Assembly (NCBI RefSeq): GCF_903819435.1
Contig: NZ_CAIJDP010000068.1
Span: forward strand, 418,828 to 482,827
Source of the DNA: Flavobacterium salmonis
Lineage (GTDB): Bacteria; Bacteroidota; Bacteroidia; Flavobacteriales; Flavobacteriaceae
Direction of reading: 5' to 3'
Length of the DNA: 64,000 nucleotides
The notes beneath the pieces are model-generated. The model saw nothing but the letters and a program-made list of their open reading frames with translations, searched no databases and was not told the DNA's origin. The translations under genes and the position numbers were made by a program. Shown here piece after piece: positions 25,018 to 32,870 of this stretch (positions are counted from its first letter, which is position 1; every line of letters starts with the position of its first letter).

Positions 25018-25833
25018 TTATTGCAAAATTATTTTTAGCTGTTTTTTAAAATCATCATTCTCGTTCATTCCAATATGTCCTTGGTCTTTCAACCCACAAA
25101 AATGTCCCTTAAAATCTAATAATTTATTTAACCTAACGGAATTTGAACATGAAATTAATTGATCATCTATGCCATGGAAAATATAAATCGGTGCTTTTAC
25201 TTTTGGCAAATAATGATGCGTTTCTAAACGAAATTTCTTCATGAAATTAGGAAAGAAGGAAACTTTCGTACTTGATAGTTCTGTAAAACTAAAATAAGGA
25301 GATTGCAGAATTAAAGCTTTTGGGTTATTTTCAGAAGCTAAAATTGTGGCCAGGCCTGAACCGATCGAATAACCTGCAATGATAATTTTGTCTTCTGAAT
25401 ATCTTTGTTTTATTTTTTTATAGACTACTGTAACATCCTTATTTAACTGTTCTTCATTTTCTATTTCACCTTCACTTTTCCCGAAACTTCGGTAATCCAA
25501 AATAAAAATATCATATCCTAATGAAGTATAAATTTTAGAGATACTTCCCCAGGTTTCAAGTGTTCCTGCATTTCCATGAAGATAAAAAACCAAACCTTTG
25601 GAATTCTCTGCTTTAAATAAAATTCCGTTAAGATTTACTCCATCAAAAGATTTAATGTTTATCTCTTCAAATTGACTTTGATATTCAAACTGATATTCTT
25701 TAGAAAGAGCAGCACTTTGAAAAACCATTCCAACCTGATTAAAATATACGTAAGAAACAATAATTACATAAACGACAACAAAAAATACTGAAAGTACGAT
25801 TGCTAAAAATTTAAATGTCTTTATGATTTCCAT
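25018..25833 (-). CDS. Alpha/beta hydrolase, membrane-anchored
   Basis: A 271-residue protein with an N-terminal transmembrane helix (about residues 8-30) and an alpha/beta-hydrolase domain. The oxyanion motif HGNAGT is at about 85, the nucleophile elbow GYSIGSG at about 150, an acid at about 215 (HGIDDQL) and the catalytic histidine near the C-terminus (GHIGMNE). This resembles the YfhR/bem46-like group with unknown substrate. It is 16 nt after the DEAD-like gene in the same apparent operon. Confidence 0.87.
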   Translation of the reverse strand: MEIIKTFKFLAIVLSVFFVVVYVIIVSYVYFNQVGMVFQSAALSKEYQFEYQSQFEEINIKSFDGVNLNGILFKAENSKGLVFYLHGNAGTLETWGSISKIYTSLGYDIFILDYRSFGKSEGEIENEEQLNKDVTVVYKKIKQRYSEDKIIIAGYSIGSGLATILASENNPKALILQSPYFSFTELSSTKVSFFPNFMKKFRLETHHYLPKVKAPIYIFHGIDDQLISCSNSVRLNKLLDFKGHFCGLKDQGHIGMNENDDFKKQLKIILQ

Positions 25834-25849
25834 ATAATTTCGAAACAGC

Positions 25850-26512
25850 TTATTCCTCTTCTATATCATCTTCCTCTTCATCAAGCTCCTCTTCCCCCTC
25901 TTCATCCATATCAAAGAAATAAGGTTCCAACAGCATTTTATCTGCTAAAATTTCGATGCGTTCAGTTAAGGTTTCAGCAAAAATGATACGTTGAGTTTTT
26001 GCAATACTATTCGAAATACGCATGATTTTAGTTTCATTTCGTAATTTCAATATTGGATCAGCATCGTCAAGAATAAACATTTTCAAACGATTTACATTGT
26101 AACCTGCCGTGGTAAACATATCGCTTAACTTATTTGGTGTTCCAATTAAAACATCAATTCCTGTTGAAATATAATTTTTATCATAATCCATATCTCCCTT
26201 ATCATGTACCCCATATACTTCAAGATTAGTATACTTTCCGTATTTTTCGAAAAGAGCTTCCATAGCCAGCACTTTCTCCTTGTCTTCAACAATAATCAAA
26301 GCCCGTGGTGATTCTTCTGTTTGCCCGGCCAATTGCTGAATTACATTCAATACAATTGTTGTCGATTTTCCAGTTCCTGCCGGAGAAATAATCATACAGT
26401 CCGCACCACTTTTGATTGTTGAAAAAGTTTCCATTTGCAATATATTTGCTTCTGTTAAACCATTTTCAATGAGTGCATCTTGTAGCTTTTCGTTTATTTT
26501 TTTTAGTTTCAT
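25850..26512 (-). CDS. Single-domain DEAD/DEAH-box helicase-like protein
   Basis: Only 220 residues: one RecA-like domain and an acidic tail (about 25 residues, largely Glu and Asp). Walker A SPAGTGKST is at about 43-51, motif Ib-like GTPNKL near 125, and motif II reads LDDAD rather than DEAD. Motif III is degenerate (FAETLTE), and the second RecA domain with motifs V and VI is absent, so it probably cannot unwind processively. A regulatory or RNA-chaperone role is possible. It precedes the hydrolase gene by 16 nt. Confidence 0.82.
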   Translation of the reverse strand: MKLKKINEKLQDALIENGLTEANILQMETFSTIKSGADCMIISPAGTGKSTTIVLNVIQQLAGQTEESPRALIIVEDKEKVLAMEALFEKYGKYTNLEVYGVHDKGDMDYDKNYISTGIDVLIGTPNKLSDMFTTAGYNVNRLKMFILDDADPILKLRNETKIMRISNSIAKTQRIIFAETLTERIEILADKMLLEPYFFDMDEEGEEELDEEEDDIEEE

Positions 26513-26587
26513 TATTAATGATTAAAAGATTTAAAAATTAAAAAATTTCAGCTCAAGCCAAATTCTCAAATTTTTAAATCATTAAAT

Positions 26588-27751
26588 TTATTTACTTGCA
26601 AACATTTTAACATCGGTTTCTGAGATTTCGTTTCCACCTAAAATAATAAGTCTCTCAACCACATTTCGAAGTTCACGAATATTTCCTGTCCAGTCATATT
26701 CCTGTAATAATTTTATGGCTTGTGCCGAAAACACTTTCAGGGCGTTCCCTTGTTCTGAAGCAATTTTCTCAGAAAAATGTTTAATCAGTGCCGGAATATC
26801 ATCACGCCTGTCATTTAATGCGGGAACTTTAATTAAAATTACAGCCAGACGGTGGTACAAATCCTCACGGAAACGACCTTGTGCAATTTCTGTTTTTAAA
26901 TCTTTATTGGTCGCTGCAACTACCCGAACATCCACTTTAATATCTTTTTCAGCCCCAACTCTGGTAATCATACTTTCTTGTAAAGCACGCAATACTTTGG
27001 CTTGTGCTGAAAGGCTCATATCTCCAATTTCATCCAGAAAAATAGTTCCTTTGTCGGCTGCTTCAAACTTTCCGGCACGATCTTTCACGGCTGATGTAAA
27101 AGCACCTTTTACGTGACCAAACAATTCACTTTCAATCAATTCACTCGGAATAGCAGCACAATTTACTTCAATTAATGGAAAATTCGCACGTTCGCTCTTC
27201 TCATGTAATTGATGGGCTACCAATTCTTTTCCTGTTCCGTTAGGCCCCGTAATTAAAACTCTGGCTTCAGTTGGAGCTACTTTATCAATCATTACTTTTA
27301 TATGATTAATAGCTTCGCTTTCTCCCACCATTTCGTAGTTTTTACTGACCTTTTTCTTCAGAATTTTATTTTCAACAACGAGCTGTTTTTTATCTAAAGC
27401 ATTTCGGACCGTATTTAGCAAACGATTTAAATCCGGTGGTTTCGAGATATAATCAAATGCGCCTAAACGCATTGTTTGAATCGCAGTTTCCATATCACCG
27501 TGTCCTGAAATCATCACCATCGGGATTTCAGGTTTGATTTTTTTTACCGCTTCTAAAACCTCAACACCGTCCATTTTTGGCATTTTGATATCACACAAAA
27601 CCAAATCATAGTCATTGTTTTTTATTTTCTCAAGTCCGGTAACGCCATCTTCTGCCTCTTCAACCTGATATGTATCATTTTCTTCTGATAAAATCTTTAC
27701 CAAAACTCTTCTGATAGCTGCTTCGTCTTCTATAATTAGTATTTTACTCAT
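26588..27751 (-). CDS. NtrC-type sigma-54 response regulator lacking a DNA-binding domain
   Basis: A 387-residue protein: receiver domain (about 1-120; acidic EDEAAIR, phosphoacceptor in LVLCDIKMPKMDG, then SGHGDMET and the lysine in ISKPPD), and AAA+ domain (about 140-370; Walker A GPNGTGKE, the sigma-54 contact loop as GAFTSA instead of GAFTGA, Walker B GTIFLDEIGD, and the R-finger region RVGAEKDIKVDVRVVAATN). The protein ends at ISETDVKMFASK with no Fis-type helix-turn-helix. The cognate kinase is not nearby. Confidence 0.9.
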   Translation of the reverse strand: MSKILIIEDEAAIRRVLVKILSEENDTYQVEEAEDGVTGLEKIKNNDYDLVLCDIKMPKMDGVEVLEAVKKIKPEIPMVMISGHGDMETAIQTMRLGAFDYISKPPDLNRLLNTVRNALDKKQLVVENKILKKKVSKNYEMVGESEAINHIKVMIDKVAPTEARVLITGPNGTGKELVAHQLHEKSERANFPLIEVNCAAIPSELIESELFGHVKGAFTSAVKDRAGKFEAADKGTIFLDEIGDMSLSAQAKVLRALQESMITRVGAEKDIKVDVRVVAATNKDLKTEIAQGRFREDLYHRLAVILIKVPALNDRRDDIPALIKHFSEKIASEQGNALKVFSAQAIKLLQEYDWTGNIRELRNVVERLIILGGNEISETDVKMFASK

Positions 27752-27759
27752 ATATTTTT

Positions 27760-27852
27760 AAGATTCTGAGATTCTAAGCTGCTAAGTTTCTAAGTTTTTT
27801 TTTCTGACAGCTAAAATCTTAGCGTCTCAGAACCTTAGTATCTTAGCGTCCT
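27760..27852. repeat. Intergenic TCTTAG/CTAAG inverted repeat
   Basis: Clusters of CTAAG and CTTAG words on opposite strands (arms about 27763-27800 and 27812-27850) form an imperfect hairpin. CCTTAGTATCTTAG here recurs exactly at the window's left edge (47-60), suggesting a dispersed family. Confidence 0.55.
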
Positions 27853-27855
27853 CAA

Positions 27856-29172
27856 TTAATATTTAAGCCATCTGTACAATTCCTTCCATGTTGGTTTTTT
27901 ACCATACATTAAAATCCCTACACGGTAAATTTTTGCAGCAAACCAAACCACAAAGAAAAAGGTTGCAAACAATAATGATACCGAAATTGCGATTTGCCAC
28001 CAAGGCACGCCAAACGGAAGCCTCATTAACATAACAATTGGAGACGTTAGCGGAATCATTGAAAATACAACTGCCACAGTCCCGTGAGGGTCATTTACAA
28101 CGGTAAAAAAACCGATATAAACACTCAAAATCAATGGCATCATGATGGGTAAAAGAAATTGCTGTGAATCCGTTTGATTGTCGACTGCTGCTCCAATTGC
28201 TGCATAAAATGAACTATATAGAAAATAGCCTCCTATGAAATAAATCACAAAACCAATTAAGATGCTGGCAATTGGTAAATTCCATAATTCAGTTATATAC
28301 ATTTGTGCAGAGCCTGAGAGCTCGTGTTGTGCTGATTGCATTAATTCAGGAGAAATTCTAGCCGTTGGTCCAACATTTACTCCAAAAAATACCGATGCAG
28401 CAAACATCAATCCTAAACCAATTATAGCCCAGATTATAAATTGCAACAATCCTGCAAGCGAAGTCCCCACAATTTTACCGATCATCAATTGAAATGGCTT
28501 AACCGATGAAATGATAATTTCAATAATCCGGTTTGTTTTTTCTTCAATTACGCTTCTCATGACCATATTTCCATAAATGATAATAAACATCATGATTAAG
28601 TATCCGAAAGCACCTCCAATTCCGATTTTAATTTCGTTCAGGCCTTTTAAACTTTCTTCTCCGGAAGCTTTAACCAAATGAATATTAACTTTTGATTGTG
28701 CTTTTTGAATTGCCAAAGTATCCAGTTTGGCTTCTTCCAGATTTAGTTTCGTAATTTTATTACTAATGATATCCTGAGTATTTTCTATAAAAGAAATACT
28801 GGGACTGCTATTAGAAATAAATTCAATTTTACTTTCTAAGTCTTTGTTTTCACTAGTTTTCGGAATAACGATTAATCCGCTGAAATTTTCTTTTGTAATA
28901 CTGTCTTTTAAAGATTTTATATCAATTTCAGATAAATTGAGATATTTAAATTCGGCACCTCTCTTATTTTCTTTTAAAAAATCCGCTGCAAATAAGCCAG
29001 TTTCATCGTGAATGGCAATTCGTTTGGTTTCAGCCTTCATTGAACTCAGATAGCCAATAAACCCGGCAATTGCTACAAACAATAACGGACTTAAAAAAGT
29101 CATGACAACAAAAGATTTATTACGCACTTTTGCAATAAATTCTCTTTTAATAATCAACGAAATGATGCTCAT
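27856..29172 (-). CDS. ABC-2-type transporter permease (NatB-like)
   Basis: A 438-residue permease with one N-terminal helix, a long extracytoplasmic domain (about 45-190) and five or six C-terminal helices (about 195-430; includes MRSVIEEKTNRIIEIIISSVKP, the ABC-2 conserved loop). I use the ATG at 29172 where MSIISLIIKREF begins; six extra residues are possible. It partners the ATPase upstream (gap about 76 nt). Together they resemble NatAB sodium exporters or related ABC-2 exporters; the substrate is not known. Confidence 0.86.
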   Translation of the reverse strand: MSIISLIIKREFIAKVRNKSFVVMTFLSPLLFVAIAGFIGYLSSMKAETKRIAIHDETGLFAADFLKENKRGAEFKYLNLSEIDIKSLKDSITKENFSGLIVIPKTSENKDLESKIEFISNSSPSISFIENTQDIISNKITKLNLEEAKLDTLAIQKAQSKVNIHLVKASGEESLKGLNEIKIGIGGAFGYLIMMFIIIYGNMVMRSVIEEKTNRIIEIIISSVKPFQLMIGKIVGTSLAGLLQFIIWAIIGLGLMFAASVFFGVNVGPTARISPELMQSAQHELSGSAQMYITELWNLPIASILIGFVIYFIGGYFLYSSFYAAIGAAVDNQTDSQQFLLPIMMPLILSVYIGFFTVVNDPHGTVAVVFSMIPLTSPIVMLMRLPFGVPWWQIAISVSLLFATFFFVVWFAAKIYRVGILMYGKKPTWKELYRWLKY

Positions 29173-29176
29173 AAAT

Positions 29177-29245
29177 ATTTTAATTTTCAAATTTCAAATT
29201 CCAAATTAAAAGCTCTAATTCGGAATTTGAAATTTATTTTTTGAA
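29177..29245. repeat. AATTTCAAATTCC inverted repeat
   Basis: AAATTTCAAATTCC and its complement GGAATTTGAAATTT flank a short spacer between the two ABC transporter genes, a hairpin that could tune expression of the downstream permease gene. Confidence 0.45.
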
Positions 29246-29248
29246 ATT

Positions 29249-30175
29249 TTATTTTTTATCTGTTACTGTCTGAATAAAAATATCGTTTATACTTGGTATT
29301 TTTTCTACGAAATGTGTGACTTGTCCACGCTGCGTTAAGATGTTCAATAATTCATTTGGAGTTGCATTTCCAATTTGTATATTTAGTTTTAAATCATCAT
29401 TCAGCGATTTAAAGTTTGCAGGAGAAACAGTAAATTTTTGTGTGATGTCATACATCAGACCTTCAACATTATGCGTTAAAATTCCGACTTCAAAACTGTT
29501 TGTTCTAAATTGACGTTTTACATCACCAACCTTGCCTTCTATTAATTTATTTGACTTATGTATCAAAGAAATATAATCACAAAGTTCTTCTACACTTTCC
29601 ATTCGGTGGGTAGAGAAAATAATTGTCGAACCTTGTTCTTTCAAAGCCAAAATTTCGTCTTTGATTACATTGGCGTTTACAGGATCAAAACCCGAAAAAG
29701 GTTCATCTAAAATTAGTAATTTAGGTTTGTGCAAAACACAAACTACAAACTGAATTTTCTGTGCCATTCCTTTAGAAAGTTCCTGGATTTTCTTGTTCCA
29801 CCATCCCTGAATTCCCAAACGGTCAAACCAGTAGTCTAACTGTCGTTTAGCCTCAGCTTTCGAAAGTCCTTTCATTTGAGCCAGATACAAACACTGTTCC
29901 CCCACTTTCATCGAACTGTACAAACCTCTTTCTTCCGGAAGATAGCCAATAGTCTGCACATGTTTTGCCTGTAATTTTTCTCCATCCAGAATAATTTCAC
30001 CGCTATCTGGCAGCGTGATTTGATTGATGATTCTGATTAAGGAAGTTTTTCCGGCTCCATTCGGACCTAATAATCCGTATATACTGCCTTTTGGCACATT
30101 TAATGAAACTTCGTTAAGCGCTACATAATCGCCGTATTGTTTTACGACTTTATGTACTTCGAGTAAGTTGCTCAT
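29249..30175 (-). CDS. ABC transporter ATP-binding protein (NatA-like)
   Basis: A 308-residue ATPase: Walker A GPNGAGKT at about 37, Q-loop in GYLPEERGLYS, ABC signature LSKGMAQKIQ, Walker B LLILDEPFSGFDP and the H-loop in STHRMESVEE, followed by a C-terminal extension of about 80 residues (DUF4162-like) typical of Nat/drug-type ABC-2 exporter ATPases. The adjacent permease gene is on the same strand. The intact motif set indicates an active ATPase. Confidence 0.92.
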   Translation of the reverse strand: MSNLLEVHKVVKQYGDYVALNEVSLNVPKGSIYGLLGPNGAGKTSLIRIINQITLPDSGEIILDGEKLQAKHVQTIGYLPEERGLYSSMKVGEQCLYLAQMKGLSKAEAKRQLDYWFDRLGIQGWWNKKIQELSKGMAQKIQFVVCVLHKPKLLILDEPFSGFDPVNANVIKDEILALKEQGSTIIFSTHRMESVEELCDYISLIHKSNKLIEGKVGDVKRQFRTNSFEVGILTHNVEGLMYDITQKFTVSPANFKSLNDDLKLNIQIGNATPNELLNILTQRGQVTHFVEKIPSINDIFIQTVTDKK

Positions 30176-30267
30176 GCTGTTTTCAGGATTTTCTGCGTCA
30201 GTTTGACCATTATGTTTTTGCGACTGTAAAAGTAAATAATTCGGAGCGAATCTAAGCGTTAATACAT

Positions 30268-30304
30268 AAAAAACCCATTCTAAAATTTACCTTAGAATGG
30301 GTTT
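30268..30304 (-). terminator. Terminator of dnaJ
   Basis: Arms AACCCATTCTAA (30272-30283) and TTAGAATGGGTT (30292-30303) with a T run on the minus strand. Confidence 0.75.
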
Positions 30305-30337
30305 GGATTTATTTCTACATTTAAAAAGAAGCTTAGA

Positions 30338-31447
30338 TTATGAAAACATATCTTTTACTTTTTCAAAAAATGATTTTTCTGATTTCTCAGGACTTGGAAT
30401 AAAATGTTCGTCATTTAAAGCATTTTCAAAAAATTGTTTTTGCTCTTTATTTAACGTTTTAGGTGTCCAGACATTTACGTGAACCAATAAATCCCCGTTT
30501 CCATAACCGTTGATACTTGGAATACCTTTTCCTTTTAATCTTAAGATTTTTCCGGACTGAATTCCTTCTTCAAGTTTAATACGAACTTTTCCGTTAATTG
30601 CTTCGATATCTTTAGACACGCCTAAAACAGCTTCAGGAAAACTTATGTATAAATCATAGTGAATATTTTCTCCTTCACGTTTTAATAATTCGTGCTCAAT
30701 TTCTTCAATTGCAACAATTAAGTCACCCGGAATACTATTACCAGGAGCATCATTTCCTTTATTAGAAACTTTTAACTGCATTCCATCAACTACTCCGGCA
30801 GGAATTTTGATTGATACCGTTTCATCTTCCTGAACCATTCCTTGCGAGTCTGCTTCAGAAGGTTTTTTATCTAAAATCTGACCAGAACCACCACAAGCAG
30901 GGCATGTTGATGCAGATTGCATTCGTCCTAAGATAGTGTTAGTTACACGCATTACTTGTCCTTGACCATTACAAGTCGAACAAGTTTTGTAGGTAACCCC
31001 TTTAGCCTGAACTTTACGTTTTACTTTTACTTTTTTCTCAACACCATTTGCAATTTCTTCTAAAGTTAGTTTTACTTTAATTCGAAGATTGCTTCCTTTA
31101 GCACGACGAGGACCACCTCCGCCGCCGCCAAATCCACCAAATCCACCACCAAAAATATCACCAAACTGGCTGAAAATGTCATCCATATTCATACCGCCAT
31201 GACCACCGCCAAATCCGCCGGAACCATCAAATGCCTGATGCCCGTATTGATCGTATTTCGCTTTTTTCTGAGGGTCGCTCAAAACTTCATAAGCTTCTGC
31301 TGCCAATTTGAAGTTTTCTTCTGCCTCTTTGTCGCCCGGATTTTTATCAGGGTGATATTTTAGCGCACTTTTTCTGTATGCTTTTTTAATTTCGGCAGCA
31401 TCGGCACTTTTTGAAATGCCAAGTATTTCGTAAAAATCTTTTTTCAT
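30338..31447 (-). CDS. dnaJ: Chaperone protein DnaJ
   Basis: Hsp40 co-chaperone of DnaK. Domains: J-domain (about 1-70, HPD motif in KYHPDKNPGD), glycine/phenylalanine-rich linker (about 75-110), zinc region (about 125-190), and substrate-binding C-terminal beta domains. Only two CXXCXGXG motifs are seen (CSTCNGQG and CPACGGSG); the first and fourth are absent, leaving the zinc-II pair. The ATG at 31447 is preferred to the upstream extension. It sits 77 nt after grpE and ends at a terminator, so they form a heat-shock unit. Confidence 0.95.
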   Translation of the reverse strand: MKKDFYEILGISKSADAAEIKKAYRKSALKYHPDKNPGDKEAEENFKLAAEAYEVLSDPQKKAKYDQYGHQAFDGSGGFGGGHGGMNMDDIFSQFGDIFGGGFGGFGGGGGGPRRAKGSNLRIKVKLTLEEIANGVEKKVKVKRKVQAKGVTYKTCSTCNGQGQVMRVTNTILGRMQSASTCPACGGSGQILDKKPSEADSQGMVQEDETVSIKIPAGVVDGMQLKVSNKGNDAPGNSIPGDLIVAIEEIEHELLKREGENIHYDLYISFPEAVLGVSKDIEAINGKVRIKLEEGIQSGKILRLKGKGIPSINGYGNGDLLVHVNVWTPKTLNKEQKQFFENALNDEHFIPSPEKSEKSFFEKVKDMFS

Positions 31448-31524
31448 AATAAGGTTAAATTCCAAATCTTAAAATTCCAAAAGCCAATTTTAAAACTAGC
31501 GTTTGAAACTTTTGTTTGCATTTT

Positions 31525-32103
31525 TTAGTTTCCGATAACCACTTTAGGAAAACGAATAATTTTGTCTCCTAATTTGTATCCTTTTTCAATAACATCAACT
31601 ATTTTACCTTTCAGTTTATCAGAAGGCGCCGGGATTTGAGTAATAGCCTCTGCAAAATCAGCATTAAAAGTATCACCAGCCTGTATTTCTACCTGCTCTA
31701 AACCTTTAGAAACCAATGTACTTTTTAGTTTTTCGTGAATTAGCTCTACTCCTTTTTTCAAATTTTCATCTTCAGACTTGTTAATTTCTACAGCAGCTCT
31801 GTCAAAATCGTCCAAAACTGGCAACATTGCTAACAAAACTTCCTGATTGGCAGTTTTGAATAAATCGATACGCTCTTTTGAAGTTCTTTTTTTGTAATTT
31901 TCAAATTCAGCAAATAATCTCAAAAACTTATCTTTTTCTTTTGCCAAGTCTTGAGTCAATTGCTCTTCAACACTTAATTCTTCAACAATTAACTGCTCTC
32001 CGTTTGCATTGTTCTCTAACGTTACATCATCTAATTCCTGATCGAATTCTGTATTTTCCGTAGTCATATTATTTGTATTTTTAAAAATATTCTTAAACTT
32101 CAT
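31525..32103 (-). CDS. grpE: Nucleotide exchange factor GrpE
   Basis: DnaK nucleotide-exchange factor (192 residues). A disordered acidic N-terminus (about 1-45) precedes a long coiled coil (FAEFENYKKRTSKER, about 65-85) and the C-terminal beta domain (EVEIQ... ending GDKIIRFPKVVIGN). An alternative ATG at residue 13 (MTTENTEF) may be the true start; the family N-terminus is variable. A strong promoter with an inverted repeat lies directly upstream. Confidence 0.93.
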   Translation of the reverse strand: MKFKNIFKNTNNMTTENTEFDQELDDVTLENNANGEQLIVEELSVEEQLTQDLAKEKDKFLRLFAEFENYKKRTSKERIDLFKTANQEVLLAMLPVLDDFDRAAVEINKSEDENLKKGVELIHEKLKSTLVSKGLEQVEIQAGDTFNADFAEAITQIPAPSDKLKGKIVDVIEKGYKLGDKIIRFPKVVIGN

Positions 32104-32126
32104 TTTTAATTCTTTCTGTTGGATTG

Positions 32127-32159
32127 CAAAAGTACTGCCAAATCTTCGAAAATGTCAAA
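32127..32159 (-). promoter_or_regulatory. grpE-dnaJ promoter (TTTG and TACTTTTG)
   Basis: On the minus strand, TTTG (32156-32159) and TACTTTTG (32127-32134) are separated by 21 nt, a good match to the Bacteroidota housekeeping promoter. The -7 box is 24 nt upstream of the first grpE ATG. Confidence 0.8.
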
Positions 32160-32160
32160 T

Positions 32161-32182
32161 TGTCACTTTTTTGAAAATGACA
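32161..32182. promoter_or_regulatory. Inverted repeat TGTCA-N12-TGACA upstream of grpE
   Basis: TGTCACTTTT and AAAATGACA are arranged as an inverted repeat directly upstream of the -33 element, and a further TGACA-like half-site overlaps it. The position suggests a regulatory site for the heat-shock operon. Confidence 0.5.
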
Positions 32183-32255
32183 AAATATTTTCAAGCTAAA
32201 AATTCTTAAAGAAAAATTTAGTATAATTTTAAGACTATTACGTTTTCGTTTGCCC

Positions 32256-32263
32256 TATATTTG
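32256..32263 (+). promoter_or_regulatory. -7 box TATATTTG in the grpE-tRNA gap
   Basis: TANNTTTG match on the plus strand with no coding region downstream before the terminator at 32362-32397. No good TTTG lies at the usual -33 position. Confidence 0.35.
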
Positions 32264-32269
32264 AACCTG

Positions 32270-32397
32270 AAAACAAAATCAGTGTTATTACCTATCAAAG
32301 TTTGAATTTAAGGGTTAGCCTCGGCTTATATAAATTATTAATTCAAGTTTACCTTATATTAAAAAAAAGCTTCGCCTAATTGACGAAGCTTTTTTTA
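32270..32397 (+). ncRNA. Candidate small RNA between grpE and tRNA-Trp
   Basis: Between a TATATTTG box and a hairpin with a T run lies about 125 nt with no open frame but an internal long stem: TTTGAATT (about 32300) pairs with AATTCAAG (about 32341), enclosing AGCC/GGCT around TC. This is compatible with a 6S-like or other flavobacterial small RNA. I see no conserved name-giving sequence that I can confirm. Confidence 0.3.
32362..32397. terminator. Bidirectional terminator by tRNA-Trp
   Basis: AAAAAAAGCTTCG and CGAAGCTTTTTTT pair around a nine-base loop. With A and T runs on both sides it can end the tRNA-Trp transcript on the minus strand and the candidate small RNA on the plus strand. Confidence 0.8.
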
Positions 32398-32454
32398 TGC
32401 TTTTTTTTACCTTTTTAACTTCAATTGAAATCTTCGGTAATAATTAGTATTTTG

Positions 32455-32525
32455 CACGGGCGGAGGGATTCGAACCCCCATCAACGGTTTTGGAGACCGC
32501 TATTCTACCCTTGAACTACGCCCGT
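32455..32525 (-). tRNA. tRNA-Trp (CCA anticodon)
   Basis: A 71-nt cloverleaf on the minus strand. The acceptor stem ACGGGCG pairs with CGCCCGT, the T-arm contains GGTTCGAATCC, and the anticodon loop reads CTCCAAA with anticodon CCA. The discriminator base is G, as usual for tRNA-Trp. The 3' CCA is not encoded. Confidence 0.95.
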
Positions 32526-32576
32526 AACTTAAGGCCGCAAATTAAACGGTTTTTTTGTTGCCTCGCAAATTATTTC

Positions 32577-32850
32577 ACGCCGATTTTAAAAGATTTAACC
32601 TGATGAGTGCAAATTATTTTAATACAAAATAATACTAAATTTGCTAAAATTCGCAAAATCAGCATAAAACAAATCATTTAATCTTTATATCTGCAACAAA
32701 AAAAATGCAAATTACCTACCAAGCTATTTCAAGCGGATTTAAAAAAGATTTAGCAGATCTGCGCAGATTTTTTAAATTAGAAAATCAAATTAAATCTGTA
32801 AAATCTGAGTAAAAGAAAAATCTGTAAAATGCTTTTTTTTGATCTATGCC
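32577..32850. repeat. Degenerate AAATCTG/AGATTT intergenic repeats
   Basis: Two related direct units, CGCCGATTTTAAAAGATTT (from about 32579) and AAGCGGATTTAAAAAAGATTT (from about 32732), followed by several AAATCTG words. They fill the gap between tRNA-Trp and hisS; no gene is seen there. Confidence 0.5.
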
Positions 32851-32870
32851 AAAAACACTTTACATTCAAA

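Noticed and set aside
26715..27116. Open frame of 133 codons antisense to the sigma-54 regulator
   Set aside because: It lies wholly within a confident AAA+ gene, shows no family motif and has the composition expected of a reverse-frame shadow.
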